The position numbers were made by a program, and so were the translations under genes. Below the pieces are notes generated by a model. It had not been told where the DNA came from, ran no database searches, and saw only the letters and a list, made by a program, of their open reading frames with translations. Below are positions 7,630 to 17,065 of a DNA stretch of 64,000 nucleotides, one piece after another (position 1 is the stretch's first letter; every line of letters starts with the position of its first letter). Origin of the DNA: Fictibacillus sp. BK138 (lineage in GTDB: Bacteria; Bacillota; Bacilli; Bacillales; Fictibacillaceae); assembly GCF_004216955.1 (NCBI RefSeq), contig NZ_SGXL01000001.1, positions 3,044,061-3,108,060 on the forward strand, in the 5' to 3' direction.

Positions 7630-8256
7630 TTGGCGAATATATTAGTTGTATATTACAGTTCGTATGGACATATTTATGAGATGGCCCTGGCGGCTTCTGA
7701 AGGAATTAAGCAAGTAGAGGGTACTGAAGTAAAAGTCGTAAAGGTTCCAGAGTTTGAAGTGACCAAACAATATATGTCGCAGCAGGAAGCTTATGTAAAA
7801 GCGCAAGAGGCACAGTCTGACATTCCAGAAGTAACTTTGGATGATTTGAAATGGGCTGATGGAATCGTTTGGGGCATCCCTACTCGTTACGGTATGATGC
7901 CAGCACAAATTAAACAGTTATTAGATTCTGCCGGTGGTCTTTGGGCTAATGGTGATCTTGAAGGCAAAGCGACGGCTGTTATTACAAGCTCTAATACGAT
8001 ACACGGCGGACAGGAATCTACGGCAATCACCTCTTTCGTTCCGCTTATGCACTTTGGAATGATCTATGTTGGACTGCCATATGGTGAGAACCCTGAGCAG
8101 ATGACAGCAGATGGCATCGGTGGTTCCCCGTACGCTGCTTCAACCGTAGCCGGAGCCGATGGAAGCAAAGAACCTGTGGATGCTGAGAAAAAAATGGCTT
8201 CTCGTTTAGGAGCACGTGTTGCTAAAGTGGCTAAAGCATTAAAGGGAAATATTTAA
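7630..8256 (+). CDS. wrbA: NAD(P)H:quinone oxidoreductase type IV (WrbA)
   Basis: Cytosolic flavodoxin-like quinone reductase that reduces quinones by two electrons and so prevents redox cycling. The N-terminal VVYYSSYGHIYEMA is the FMN phosphate-binding loop, TRYGMMPAQIKQLLD and SSNTIHGGQESTA are WrbA signature regions, and PLMHFGMIYVGLPYG completes the fold. Its 208 residues match the family (about 200). The start is TTG, with AAGGAGGT six bases upstream. It shares a bidirectional terminator with copZ, which converges on it. Confidence 0.93.
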   Translation: MANILVVYYSSYGHIYEMALAASEGIKQVEGTEVKVVKVPEFEVTKQYMSQQEAYVKAQEAQSDIPEVTLDDLKWADGIVWGIPTRYGMMPAQIKQLLDSAGGLWANGDLEGKATAVITSSNTIHGGQESTAITSFVPLMHFGMIYVGLPYGENPEQMTADGIGGSPYAASTVAGADGSKEPVDAEKKMASRLGARVAKVAKALKGNI

Positions 8257-8278
8257 ATTTGGACAACTTATTAATTCA

Positions 8279-8313
8279 CAAAAAAAGCCTCCCCGAATGA
8301 TGGGAGGCTTTTC
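8279..8313. terminator. Shared terminator between wrbA and copZ
   Basis: AGCCTCCC and GGGAGGCTT pair, with A and T tracts on both sides, in a convergent intergenic gap. Confidence 0.9.
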
Positions 8314-8316
8314 ATA

Positions 8317-8529
8317 TTATGCTTTAACGTCATATCCTTGTTCTTCAATTGCTTCACGCATCTCTGATTCAGATACTTTTGATTCATCGACCTCTACATC
8401 TACTGTTCCTGTTTCAAGGTGTACAGTAACATTCTTTACTCCTTCAAGTTCTGTTAATGCGTTTGTTACCGCGCTTTTGCAATGTCCACAAGTCATACCT
8501 TCTACTTTTATTGTTTTCTTTTCCATCAT
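8317..8529 (-). CDS. copZ: Copper chaperone CopZ
   Basis: A 70-residue heavy-metal-associated (HMA) domain protein that carries Cu(I) to the CopA ATPase. The metal loop is EGMTCGHCKSAV with the two cysteines about residues 13 and 16, and the fold continues to GYDVKA. GGAGGAATAAATG precedes the start. It lies downstream of copA on the same strand, separated by about 240 bp holding an interspersed repeat; no separate CsoR-type operator is visible in front of it, so it is probably expressed from the csoR-copA transcript. Confidence 0.95.
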   Translation of the reverse strand: MMEKKTIKVEGMTCGHCKSAVTNALTELEGVKNVTVHLETGTVDVEVDESKVSESEMREAIEEQGYDVKA

Positions 8530-8586
8530 TTATTCCTCCTGTTTTTTAAAGATCAGCTTTTCGCAAGCTTTGATGTTTTTGAAAGC

Positions 8587-8718
8587 AGTTGATTTCCGTT
8601 ACAGGTGCTCGCTTTCCTCGGGGCGGGCGGTGAGCCTCCTGACGCTTTGCGTCTTTAAGAGTCTCACCTGTCCCACTCGTCCCGAAGGAGTCTCGCACCT
8701 TGCACTCCAATCAACTTG
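8587..8718 (-). repeat. Interspersed palindromic repeat, copy 2
   Basis: Full-length copy read on the minus strand. The ends GTTGAT/ATCAAC-type sequences and the inner hairpin GGTGAGACTC ... GGAGGCTCACC are intact, with the apical stem GACGC/GCGTC closing an AAA loop. It sits inside the copA-copZ gap and would be transcribed with the operon. Confidence 0.9.
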
Positions 8719-8773
8719 TCGATGAAGAAAATCTAACAAAATGCTCAAAGTCCAATCCTTTAGAAAAAAACCT

Positions 8774-11170
8774 TTAGCTAAGTTTTATTCTTTTTAATCG
8801 TAATGCATTTGAAACTACGGATACTGAGCTGAACGCCATTGCGGCTCCTGCTACCCAAGGCTCCAGCAATCCGAAGGCTGCAATTGGAATTCCTGCAGTA
8901 TTATAAAACAACGCCCAGAACAAGTTCTGTCTGATGTTTCTCATCGTTTTTCGACTTAGCTCGATCGCTTTAGGAATATGATTCAAGTCACCGCCGACAA
9001 GCGTAACATCTGCGGCTTCAATCGCTACATCAGTCCCAGTTCCGATTGCCATCCCAATATCCGCTGTGGCAAGGGCTGGCGCATCATTGATGCCGTCACC
9101 AACCATGGCAACTTTTTTCCCTTGTTCCTGCAGCTCTTTTACTTTGTTCGCTTTTTCTTCTGGAAGTACTTCTGCAAAAACACCCTGTATACCTACTTGT
9201 TTTGCGATTGCCTGGGCTGTTCTTCCATTGTCACCCGTGATCATATATACATCAATACCCATATTAAACAAGCTTTTAATCGCTTCTTTAGATGAATCCT
9301 TCACCGTATCTGCAACTGCAATGATGCATACAAGTTCACCATCTGCAGCAGCAAGCATTGCTGTTTTCCCTTCAGATTCAAGGTTACTCATGGTTTCTTC
9401 ATGCTGACCAAAGGAAACAGCTTTTTCTTTCATCAGCTTTCGTGTCCCGACAAGAATGTTTTTCCCATTAACAACAGCTTCAATTCCGTGTCCTGGAATA
9501 GCTGAGAAGGATTCTCCATACAGTGATTCAATGCCATTATTCTTTCCGTATTCAACAATAGATTCTGCCAATGGATGCTCCGAATTTTTCTCAGCAGAAA
9601 TTACTTCAGCGATAAATCCTTCTTTTATTTCAATGACGTCTGTTACTTCTGGTTTCCCTTTGGTAACCGTACCCGTTTTATCTAGAAGGACAGCATTGAT
9701 CTTGTGTGCTCCTTCCAGGTACTCTCCGCCTTTAAAAAGGATTCCCTGTTCTGCCCCTTTACCTGTTCCGACCATGATGGATGTAGGTGTTGCGAGCCCT
9801 AGTGCACAAGGACATGCGATTACTAATATAGCGATAGCAACTTCAAGAGCTTGTGGCAGTTCTCCAGGCGAAACAAAGAAGTACCACACAAGGAAGGCAA
9901 CGATTGAAATACCGACAACTATCGGTACAAAAATCCCGGAGATATAGTCAGCCATTCTTTGAATGGGTGCTTTAGATCCTTGGGCTTCTTCTACGATTTT
10001 AATAATCCCTGCAAGTGCTGTCTCTTTTCCTACCTTCTCAGCTTCCATTCGAAGTGTTCCATTTTTATTGATCGTTGAGCCTATGACCGAATCACCCTCT
10101 GCTTTTTCAACAGGGAGGGATTCCCCGGTAATCATACTTTCATCCACAGATGAGTTTCCTGAAATCACCTTGCCGTCGACGGGAATCTTTTCGCCTGGTT
10201 TTACGATCAATGTATCACCAGCAGCCACTTGGTCCAAAGGTATCTTAACTTCTTGGCCATCCCGGATAATAGTGGCTTCCTTTGCTTGAAGATTTAATAG
10301 TTTTGAAATGGCTTCTGTCGTCCGCCCTTTAGCAAGTGTCTCAAAATATTTGCCTACTAGAATCAATGTGATGAGCACCGCACTCGTTTCAAAATATAAC
10401 TGCGGCATATATCCAGGGTTTCCGATCGTCTTAAATGCTTCAGCAACACTATAAAAGAATGCGGCTGATGTACCTAACGCGACGAGCACATCCATATTGG
10501 CACTCTTATTACGAAGCGCACGATATGCCCCAACATAGAATTGACCGCCAATATAAAACTGTACAATAGATGCAAGCACTAATTGAAACCATGGATTCAT
10601 TAAGAGATGAGGCATCGGGAGCCCTGTATCCCACGGCATGTGAGCCAACATGGTATAAAGAAGCGGAAGCGATAAAACAATAGAAAGGAACAGTTTTCTT
10701 TTCTTAGAAGAGATTTCTTCTTCTTTCTTTGATTTTTTTGTTTCTCTGTCTTGCTTAATCGACCCTTTAAATCCCAGCTTCTCAATTTTCAATAACATAT
10801 CTTCTATTGATACAACAGCAGGATTATACTCCACCGTACCCGTTTCACCTGTCAGGTTAACTGAAGCTTTAGAGATACCTTCCATCCGGTTGAGACTTTT
10901 TTCAATCCTAGTTGAGCAAGCTGCACATGTCATACCTGAAATATCAAGCTCCACCTTATCCTTTGTGACTCCATACCCGAGCTTTTCAATTTTCTGTTCG
11001 ATATCTGCGAGTGTTGTTACATCTGGATCATATTTTACTGCGGCTTTTTCCATAGCCAAGTTAACGTTAGCGTCAACACCATCCATCTTGTTTAATACTT
11101 TTTCGATTCGAACGGCACATGCTGAACATGTCATTCCGGTTATGTCTAAATTCGTTTCTTTTTGGCTCAT
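8774..11170 (-). CDS. copA: Cu(I)-exporting P1B-type ATPase CopA
   Basis: Membrane copper efflux pump. Two N-terminal HMA domains carry GMTCSAC and GMTCAAC (CxxC at about residues 15-18 and 82-85), followed by eight membrane segments. The transmembrane metal site is CPC at about 453-455, the phosphorylated aspartate is in DKTGTVT near 497, and TGES and [10 protein letters not shown] are present. Its 798 residues are normal for B. subtilis-type CopA. A GTG at 11179 is possible, but it lies only three bases from the AAAGG, so the ATG at 11170 is preferred. It follows csoR with 17 bp between them and shares its CsoR-controlled promoter. Confidence 0.95.
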   Translation of the reverse strand: MSQKETNLDITGMTCSACAVRIEKVLNKMDGVDANVNLAMEKAAVKYDPDVTTLADIEQKIEKLGYGVTKDKVELDISGMTCAACSTRIEKSLNRMEGISKASVNLTGETGTVEYNPAVVSIEDMLLKIEKLGFKGSIKQDRETKKSKKEEEISSKKRKLFLSIVLSLPLLYTMLAHMPWDTGLPMPHLLMNPWFQLVLASIVQFYIGGQFYVGAYRALRNKSANMDVLVALGTSAAFFYSVAEAFKTIGNPGYMPQLYFETSAVLITLILVGKYFETLAKGRTTEAISKLLNLQAKEATIIRDGQEVKIPLDQVAAGDTLIVKPGEKIPVDGKVISGNSSVDESMITGESLPVEKAEGDSVIGSTINKNGTLRMEAEKVGKETALAGIIKIVEEAQGSKAPIQRMADYISGIFVPIVVGISIVAFLVWYFFVSPGELPQALEVAIAILVIACPCALGLATPTSIMVGTGKGAEQGILFKGGEYLEGAHKINAVLLDKTGTVTKGKPEVTDVIEIKEGFIAEVISAEKNSEHPLAESIVEYGKNNGIESLYGESFSAIPGHGIEAVVNGKNILVGTRKLMKEKAVSFGQHEETMSNLESEGKTAMLAAADGELVCIIAVADTVKDSSKEAIKSLFNMGIDVYMITGDNGRTAQAIAKQVGIQGVFAEVLPEEKANKVKELQEQGKKVAMVGDGINDAPALATADIGMAIGTGTDVAIEAADVTLVGGDLNHIPKAIELSRKTMRNIRQNLFWALFYNTAGIPIAAFGLLEPWVAGAAMAFSSVSVVSNALRLKRIKLS

Positions 11171-11187
11171 GATCTTCACCAGCCTTT

Positions 11188-11475
11188 TTAAGATTTGGAA
11201 AACTGTTTAATCACTTTCATCAGTTCATCGATTGATGCTTCACCGTCACCTGACTTAATCGCATCAGCCACACAATGGTGGGTATGGTTCTCCATCAGTT
11301 GAAAGCCTACCCTTTTTAATCCTGCTGTAACCGCAGAGATCTGAACAAGAACATCGATACAATAACGATCATCCTCGATCATCTTTTGCAGTCCGCGAAC
11401 CTGGCCTTCAATCTTTTTTAAACGGTTGTTTAAGTCCTGTTTGTCACTTTCACAACGATGTGTTATTTTATCCAT
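11188..11475 (-). CDS. csoR: Copper-sensing repressor CsoR
   Basis: A helical tetrameric repressor of the CsoR/RcnR family that releases DNA on binding Cu(I). The family core [36 protein letters not shown] is present, with the Cys-His-Cys ligand set C (DRYC), H (NHTHHC region) and C ([12 protein letters not shown]). GGAAGG stands nine bases before the ATG at 11475; ATGs at 11484 and 11481 overlap or crowd it. The perfect palindromic operator lies about 45 bp upstream. csoR-copA forms an autoregulated copper operon. Confidence 0.94.
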   Translation of the reverse strand: MDKITHRCESDKQDLNNRLKKIEGQVRGLQKMIEDDRYCIDVLVQISAVTAGLKRVGFQLMENHTHHCVADAIKSGDGEASIDELMKVIKQFSKS

Positions 11476-11517
11476 TTTCATCATCCTTCCCTGCAGGGAT
11501 GCTTTCTTAATTAGAAT

Positions 11518-11539
11518 ATACTATACCCCCCTATAGTAT
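11518..11539 (-). promoter_or_regulatory. CsoR operator in the csoR-copA promoter
   Basis: Eight-bp perfect arms ATACTATA (11518-11525) and TATAGTAT (11532-11539) flank six Cs. On the minus strand the palindrome fills the 17-bp spacer between a weak -35 (TTGCAT) and TATATT, so bound CsoR would block polymerase. The G/C tract flanked by A/T inverted repeats is the known operator form of this repressor family. Confidence 0.85.
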
Positions 11540-11552
11540 GCAAATAATTTGT

Positions 11553-12098
11553 TTATGATCTTCTTTTTTTCACAATTACATATATACCAATGGCTGCTAC
11601 CACGCCTAAAATAATCTTCCCTTCCGTATTCCATTCTGTAACGTTATAAACAGAATAAGCTTCTAACAGCAACGCAGGAACTTTCCCGATTGAACTGGCA
11701 GCAACGAATACATATGCCGACACCGCACCGATCGCTCCAGCAAATGTCACAAGACCAGAAGGAACAAATGGAAGCAGACGTAACGAAAAGATCAGGATGA
11801 ATGCTTCCCTTCCCTTTGCTTCTAATAGCCTAACCACCCGGGGGTACCCCTCTAGCTTCTGTCTTGAAACTTTTTTAAATCCTTTTCTATATAAAAGAAA
11901 TGAAATGGCTGCACCTGCTGTTTCCCCTATAAACGATATGAGGGTACCGTTCCAGAAGCCAAAGAAAAGAAGATTAGCAGCGGTTAAAAAAACAGATGGC
12001 ACAATCCCTAATATTGCGATGATCACATTTAATAAAATGGAAACAGGTATTGCCCATTCCCTATATTCTTTGAAAAATGTAAGTAGCGTTTCAGACAT
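11553..12098 (-). CDS. TVP38/TMEM64 (SNARE-associated/DedA-like) membrane protein
   Basis: A 181-residue integral membrane protein with about five hydrophobic segments. GFWNGTLISFIGETAGAAISFLLYRKGFKK and the later SLRLLPFVPSGLVTFAGAIGAVSAYVFVAAS are the two conserved VTT-domain parts. The family is implicated in lipid scrambling or membrane homeostasis; no specific role can be read here. The reading frame stays open upstream to 12317 through the interspersed repeat, but AGGAGG six to eight bases before the ATG at 12098 fixes the start. It lies between csoR and the cadmium pump operon, with a terminator upstream of it, so it is a separate unit. Confidence 0.88.
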   Translation of the reverse strand: MSETLLTFFKEYREWAIPVSILLNVIIAILGIVPSVFLTAANLLFFGFWNGTLISFIGETAGAAISFLLYRKGFKKVSRQKLEGYPRVVRLLEAKGREAFILIFSLRLLPFVPSGLVTFAGAIGAVSAYVFVAASSIGKVPALLLEAYSVYNVTEWNTEGKIILGVVAAIGIYVIVKKRRS

Positions 12099-12146
12099 GT
12101 AAGAAGTCCTCCTAATAAACTTTCCCTTATACCCATTAATCGTACT

Positions 12147-12173
12147 AAAAAAGCCACGCAAATGCATGGCTTG
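12147..12173 (-). terminator. Terminator of the czrA-cadA operon
   Basis: On the minus strand AAGCCA and TGGCTT pair and are followed by six Ts. It lies about 220 bp beyond the cadA stop codon, after the palindromic repeat, which would thus be part of the operon's 3' untranslated region. Confidence 0.75.
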
Positions 12174-12205
12174 AATTTTTGAATGATGATCCTCGGGATG
12201 GTGTA

Positions 12206-12340
12206 AGTTGTTAATCTCCGTTTCAGCTGCTCGCTTTCCGGGGGGCGTGCGGTGAGCCTCCTCTGCGCTTTGCGCCGTTAGGAGTCTCACCTGCCCCGCT
12301 GATCCCCCAGGAGTCACGCACCTTACACTCCTATTAACTT
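12206..12340 (-). repeat. Interspersed palindromic repeat, copy 3
   Basis: Full-length copy in minus orientation downstream of cadA. The apical stem is GGCGC/GCGC around AAA and the outer GGTGAGACTCCT/GGAGGCTCACC stem is intact. It creates a spurious N-terminal extension in the frame of the TVP38 gene. Confidence 0.9.
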
Positions 12341-12392
12341 ATCAATGAAGAAAGGTAACCAACAATATTAGAATGTCTCATTACAAAAGCAA

Positions 12393-14450
12393 TCATTTAT
12401 TCCTGTTATGAAGCAAGACCGTTAAGCTGATCAGTGTAACAAGGATGGTTGCTCCCATATCGGATAGGATAGCGATCCATAACGTCAGCCAGCCTGGGAT
12501 TGTCAAAAGAAGAGCAAACAATTTCAACCCGAGTGAGAGACCAATGTTCCACTTGATGACTGTGTTTACTTTGCGAGATACCTCTACCGCATCAGGCAGT
12601 TTGCCTAAGTGATCCTGCATGAGCACGATATCAGCTGTTTCGATAGCGCTGTCCGTTCCTTTACCCATTGCGATCCCAAGATCCGCTGTAGCTAGTGCCG
12701 GTGCATCGTTAATTCCATCTCCGATCATGGCTACTTTATATTTTCCTTTTAATTCTTTTACCTTTTTTACCTTTTCTTCAGGCAGAAGCCCTCCAAAGAA
12801 AGAAGATACTCCTGTCTTCTTTGCTACTTTTTCTGCAACTAAAGGATGATCTCCTGTCAGCATAACCGTTTCTTTGATACCCTTTCTATGAAGATCACGA
12901 ATGATGTCAGTACTTTCTTTGCGTATTTCATCAGCGATCGCGAAAACGCCTAATACCTCTCTATCCTTTGCTACAAGGACAATCGTATTGCCCTCTTTTT
13001 TAAACTTTCCAATCACTTTTGAAGTTTCTTCATCTGTATCCGTATCACCAATTAATTTTTCATTGCCCAATCGGTACGTAACACCATCTATGATTGCAGA
13101 AATACCTTGACCTGATACCGTTTTAATCTCATCGACCTCGACTTCTTCAGTACCAAGTTCTTCACAGCGCTTTATAACAGCTTTTGCTAAAGGATGTGAC
13201 GAAGACTTTTCTATGGCGTATGCGACTTTATAGAAGTCAGGATGAAATAATGAGTCTGCCACAACATGTGGCTCACCTAAAGTTAACGTCCCCGTCTTAT
13301 CAAAGGCGATGACGTCAATCTTGGAGAGCTGTTCTAAATATGCTCCGCCTTTGATCAGAATACCGTTTCGGGCGTTCACTGTAATCCCTGATAGAATAGC
13401 GATAGGAGAGGATAAAATCAGGGCACATGGACATCCGACGATCAATACAGCTAACCCCTGATAAAACCATTCACCCCATGCACCATTAAATAACAGTGGC
13501 GGAATCAGCATCACAAGTGCTGAAATAATCATGACTGCCGGTGTATAGTAGTTCGCAAACCGATTGATAAACAATTCAGTAGGGGTCTTGGATTCTTGCG
13601 CTTCCTGGACTAAAGCAAGAATTTTAGAAAGAGCGGATTGCTTATAGGTTTTCGTTACCTTAACATGAAGAATTCCTTCATTGTTGATGCTTCCGCCAAA
13701 GACTGGTTCTCCGTTTTCTTTTTCAACAGGCAGGGACTCTCCGGTAATCGCTGCTTCGTTTACAGAGCTTTTACCATGAACAACAACGCCATCAGAAGGA
13801 ATCTTCTGACCTGTTTTTACAAGGACAATGTCGTCCACATTCAATTCTTCTATTGAGATGACTTCAGTCTTTCCGTCCTTTAATAAAACAGCTTCCTTAG
13901 GAGCGACTTTCAGAAGAGTTTCCATAGACTTGCGCGCTTTTTCCATACCGTATGATTCAAGCAGTTCATTGATACCAAACAGGATCGCTACAAGCGCAGC
14001 TTCTCTCCACTCTCCAATAGCGACTGCACCTATTAAAGCGACAGTCATCAAAGTATTAATATCAAATTTTAATTTTGTTAAGTTACGAAGTCCCTTCATG
14101 AATGTTGGATATCCAGAGAGAATCGTCGCAATCCCATAAAAGACTATAGATAAAGCCGGCTGGTCCGTATACCATTCAGCTGTTAGGGCAGCGATAAAAG
14201 CTGCAGCTGAAACATACAGTAAGATCATCAGCCAGTTCGGACCTTTTGGTTTGCCATCTGCTTCAAAACGAACTTTTTCCGATGCAAGAATTTTACGAAC
14301 AGCATTTATATCGATTTCTTCATCTAAAAGAATTTTACTTGAATTAAATTGAACTTGTGCCTCATGTCCGCCTGGAAGCTGCTGAATTTGTTCCTGCAGT
14401 TTCATTGCACAATGACCGCATGATAAGCCGGTAATCTTATGTTCCTTCAT
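12393..14450 (-). CDS. cadA: Zn/Cd/Co-exporting P1B-type ATPase (CadA-like)
   Basis: Membrane heavy-metal efflux pump of 685 residues. One N-terminal HMA domain (GLSCGHC, cysteines 11 and 14) is followed by the membrane core with the CPC motif at about 340-342, TGES near 237, DKTGTLT with the phosphorylated aspartate near 384, the SSHPLAK nucleotide-binding motif and [11 protein letters not shown]. Sequence style and the adjoining ArsR-family regulator point to Zn(II)/Cd(II) rather than copper. GAGGG lies six bases before the ATG. It is 18 bp downstream of the regulator gene and is cotranscribed with it. Confidence 0.92.
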   Translation of the reverse strand: MKEHKITGLSCGHCAMKLQEQIQQLPGGHEAQVQFNSSKILLDEEIDINAVRKILASEKVRFEADGKPKGPNWLMILLYVSAAAFIAALTAEWYTDQPALSIVFYGIATILSGYPTFMKGLRNLTKLKFDINTLMTVALIGAVAIGEWREAALVAILFGINELLESYGMEKARKSMETLLKVAPKEAVLLKDGKTEVISIEELNVDDIVLVKTGQKIPSDGVVVHGKSSVNEAAITGESLPVEKENGEPVFGGSINNEGILHVKVTKTYKQSALSKILALVQEAQESKTPTELFINRFANYYTPAVMIISALVMLIPPLLFNGAWGEWFYQGLAVLIVGCPCALILSSPIAILSGITVNARNGILIKGGAYLEQLSKIDVIAFDKTGTLTLGEPHVVADSLFHPDFYKVAYAIEKSSSHPLAKAVIKRCEELGTEEVEVDEIKTVSGQGISAIIDGVTYRLGNEKLIGDTDTDEETSKVIGKFKKEGNTIVLVAKDREVLGVFAIADEIRKESTDIIRDLHRKGIKETVMLTGDHPLVAEKVAKKTGVSSFFGGLLPEEKVKKVKELKGKYKVAMIGDGINDAPALATADLGIAMGKGTDSAIETADIVLMQDHLGKLPDAVEVSRKVNTVIKWNIGLSLGLKLFALLLTIPGWLTLWIAILSDMGATILVTLISLTVLLHNRNK

Positions 14451-14468
14451 CTGGTGTCCCTCCTCTCT

Positions 14469-14783
14469 CTAGTCGTGTCTTGCGTGATGAATCGATTGAT
14501 TTAAGAGAGTCATCACATGCTCATCATCTATCGAATAAAAAAGAGTTGTTCCTGCACGTCTGAATTTTACAAGCCGTAAGTTTTTTAGAAAACGCAACTG
14601 ATGCGAGACCGTCGACTGCATAAGTGACAGTTCATCTGCTATTTCTGAAACATTACATTCCTTTTCTCCTAATAAGTGAAGAATCCGAATCCTTGTCGGA
14701 TCTGAGAGTGCTTTAAAAGTTTGCGATACAATAAATAGTGTTTCCTCATCAAGTTGTTCATATTTTTCGTTGTTTTCTATCAT
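14469..14783 (-). CDS. ArsR/SmtB-family metal-sensing repressor, CzrA-like
   Basis: A 104-residue winged-helix repressor. The DNA-recognition region is [31 protein letters not shown]. The C-terminal helix [19 protein letters not shown] holds the DxH...HxxH pattern of the alpha-5 zinc site found in CzrA/SmtB proteins, and there is no extra N-terminal cysteine pair as in CadC. It should release the cadA promoter when Zn(II) or a similar metal binds. GGGGGTG precedes the ATG. A 12-2-12-like operator lies about 35 bp upstream. Confidence 0.9.
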   Translation of the reverse strand: MIENNEKYEQLDEETLFIVSQTFKALSDPTRIRILHLLGEKECNVSEIADELSLMQSTVSHQLRFLKNLRLVKFRRAGTTLFYSIDDEHVMTLLNQSIHHARHD

Positions 14784-14816
14784 GAACAGGCACCCCCAGA
14801 TATTGTTCTTTATTTA

Positions 14817-14840
14817 TTATATGAATATATGCTCATATAT
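14817..14840 (-). promoter_or_regulatory. CzrA/SmtB-type operator
   Basis: ATATGA (14819-14824) and TCATAT (14833-14838) form the imperfect inverted repeat typical of ArsR/SmtB operators, located just upstream of the repressor gene. Confidence 0.75.
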
Positions 14841-14876
14841 GTTACTGCAAGTGTAACGTAAATATAGAAAACATGC

Positions 14877-14902
14877 AAAAAAAAGCTGGAATCTTCCAGC
14901 TT
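14877..14902 (-). terminator. Terminator of the DUF418 gene
   Basis: AAGCTGGAA and TTCCAGCTT form a 9-bp stem and the minus-strand transcript ends in eight Ts. Confidence 0.9.
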
Positions 14903-14904
14903 TA

Positions 14905-16116
14905 CTAGGACAAACTCTCTTCTGTTCTTTGTAACTTTTGTTTCTTCCCATAGGTTAACGAGCGCCAAAACCATTCAAGCGGTCCCATTTTATAGTTTCT
15001 CAGCCACCATTTTGAAAAAAGAACCTGCAAACTGAAGATGATGATCGTAAATAAAACCCCGGTTAACGGACCGTATTCTCCATAAAGACCGAGTCCATAA
15101 CTGTAAAAAATGAAGGTAGAGACGATCGACTGGGTCAGATAATTCGTGAAAGCCATCCTCCCCGTAATCCGGAACATGTTAAACAAACGTTTAAACTTGC
15201 CGCTTCTATAGAGCAGGACAATCGAACATATATAAAAAATGCTCATCATTACTCCGCCAAATTCATAGCCCCACGACATGGCTGTATCATACCGCCAGTC
15301 TTCCCCTTTAAAAGGAAAGAAGAGAACGGCGAAGATTTTGCTGCCTGGCCCCAATACAAGAGTCAGTCCCCAAAGCTTCCATAAAGTCTTATTTTTAAAG
15401 TGCCGCCTCTTGGCAGCATAAGCGCCAAACAAAAACATAGGTAGAATACCGAACAAAAAGAACAAGAAATATTGGTTAAGATCCGTCCATTCACGAATCC
15501 TTTCTGTCATAATTTCTGAATATGTACCTTCGCTATAGATCTGAATAGACTTCTGTATCTCATTTTCATGCTGAACGTCTAATGAATCCTGATAGCTTAA
15601 AGCCGCACCGCTCGTCCAGTACTCATACGTCAGAACCGACATGAACAAACTGTAAGCGGTAATCATAATCAAACCTGTGACTAGCAGTGCTTTCCTCGGT
15701 AACCTATAGAACAAAAGCATGATTATTCCAACTATGGCATACGTAACAAGAATATCCCCGTACCAAAAAAAGAGAACATGAACGACACCAAACAATAGCA
15801 GTACGAACTGTCTTCTCAGGAAAACCGGTAAAAAACTTCTGTTGTTTGCCTTTGCTCTTTCAGACATCAGGATCATCCCAAAGCCAAACAAGAACGAAAA
15901 CATTGTTATAAAATTTCCCTGAACGAAAAATTCAAGAAGGACGTTCGTCCAAATGTTATAAGGCTGATCGAAGTATTCATAGCTTAATGCTCTTATGGGT
16001 GAATCTGGTCCTGAAAACGACTTCATATTTACGAGCAGAATACCGAAAATGGCAATTCCCCTCATGATATCCAGCGATTCAATTCTTTGCGATTCTCCAA
16101 CTGGCGACCACTTCAT
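14905..16116 (-). CDS. DUF418 membrane protein (YeiB/YxaH-like)
   Basis: A 403-residue integral membrane protein with about nine or ten hydrophobic segments. The N-terminal RIESLDIMRGIAIFGILLVNM is the family opening and the C-terminal DUF418 domain runs from about LFNMFRITGRMAFTNYLTQS to GPLEWFWRSLTYGK. Related proteins are thought to be membrane acyltransferase-like transporters, but none has an established function that I can assign here. Single-gene unit with its own terminator, divergent from the SGNH/ABC operon. Confidence 0.88.
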   Translation of the reverse strand: MKWSPVGESQRIESLDIMRGIAIFGILLVNMKSFSGPDSPIRALSYEYFDQPYNIWTNVLLEFFVQGNFITMFSFLFGFGMILMSERAKANNRSFLPVFLRRQFVLLLFGVVHVLFFWYGDILVTYAIVGIIMLLFYRLPRKALLVTGLIMITAYSLFMSVLTYEYWTSGAALSYQDSLDVQHENEIQKSIQIYSEGTYSEIMTERIREWTDLNQYFLFFLFGILPMFLFGAYAAKRRHFKNKTLWKLWGLTLVLGPGSKIFAVLFFPFKGEDWRYDTAMSWGYEFGGVMMSIFYICSIVLLYRSGKFKRLFNMFRITGRMAFTNYLTQSIVSTFIFYSYGLGLYGEYGPLTGVLFTIIIFSLQVLFSKWWLRNYKMGPLEWFWRSLTYGKKQKLQRTEESLS

Positions 16117-16249
16117 ATTTCAATCATCTCAAAAAAATTTTTCATGATTCCACTCCCTTTGGTTTATTTTACCTCAAATAGGCAAAAAAGTTAGAATACG
16201 AATCAATTTTTGCTATTCTAGAAAGAACAGATAATGAGAATTGGGAAGG

Positions 16250-17065
16250 ATGAAACCTGTTTTGAAAAAATACACCTTAACGATTGTTTCAGCAGTTTCC
16301 ATTGCGGCAAGTCTTTTATGGTTGTTTGGTCTTGGCTGGACACTGCAAGATCAATTTACAGCAAACGAAAAATTCGAACAGCCGAAAGAAAAAACAGAGT
16401 CAGCCACTTCAAAGAATGAAGACGGTAAGCTCACCATTTTCGCTCTGGGGGATTCATTGACACGCGGAACGGGCGATGCAGATGGAAAAGGCTACACAGG
16501 GTATTTATCAGACCTTTTAAAGAAGAAATCAGAACAGGATATTAATCTATTTAACACTGCTATTAAAGGAGAAACATCTCGAGGTCTTCTGAAACAGATC
16601 CAGCAAAGCGAGATTCAAAGACAGGCCAAACAAGCGGATGTAATCGTGATGACGATCGGCGGGAACGATCTGTTTCAGCAAGGAGCTGCCCTTGAATCCT
16701 TAGATATGAACGCTATCAACGGCAAGAAGCAAATTTACTTAAGAAATGTAAACAACATCTACAAACAGCTCAGAGAATTAAATCAAGATGCTGTCATCTA
16801 TCATGTAGGACTCTACAACCCTTTCAGCAATCTTTCGGATGCCAAAACGACTTCATCTGTTGTGAGAGACTGGAATTTCCAAACGGCCGCAGCAGCTGCC
16901 GAGTTTGAAAATATTGTGTATGTACCAACGTTTGACCTTTTTCAGCTGCAGGTTGAAAACTACCTATACTCTGATCAGTTCCACCCTAATACAGAAGGTT
17001 ATAAGTTAATCGCAGAACGTGTAGCCTCGCTGATCACTTTTGAACAGGAGGAAGATGAATCATGA
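16250..17065 (+). CDS. SGNH/GDSL-family lipase or esterase, membrane-anchored
   Basis: A 271-residue extracytoplasmic hydrolase. A hydrophobic signal/anchor helix spans about residues 9-31. The catalytic blocks are FALGDSLTRGTG (Ser near 69), IKGETSRG, GGNDLF with the oxyanion asparagine, and DQFHPN with the Asp/His pair. It probably cuts an ester on the outer membrane face or cell wall; the substrate is unknown. The start is unclear because GGGAAGG directly abuts the ATG at 16250, and TTG codons at 16241 and 16262 are alternatives. The next gene overlaps its stop by 4 bp, indicating translational coupling to an ABC exporter. Confidence 0.85.
   Translation: MKPVLKKYTLTIVSAVSIAASLLWLFGLGWTLQDQFTANEKFEQPKEKTESATSKNEDGKLTIFALGDSLTRGTGDADGKGYTGYLSDLLKKKSEQDINLFNTAIKGETSRGLLKQIQQSEIQRQAKQADVIVMTIGGNDLFQQGAALESLDMNAINGKKQIYLRNVNNIYKQLRELNQDAVIYHVGLYNPFSNLSDAKTTSSVVRDWNFQTAAAAAEFENIVYVPTFDLFQLQVENYLYSDQFHPNTEGYKLIAERVASLITFEQEEDES

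Noticed and set aside
12099-12317. Upstream extension of the TVP38 frame (starting in the repeat)
   Set aside because: This stretch translates repeat copy 3, has no ribosome binding site at its start, and a perfect AGGAGG stands before the ATG at 12098.
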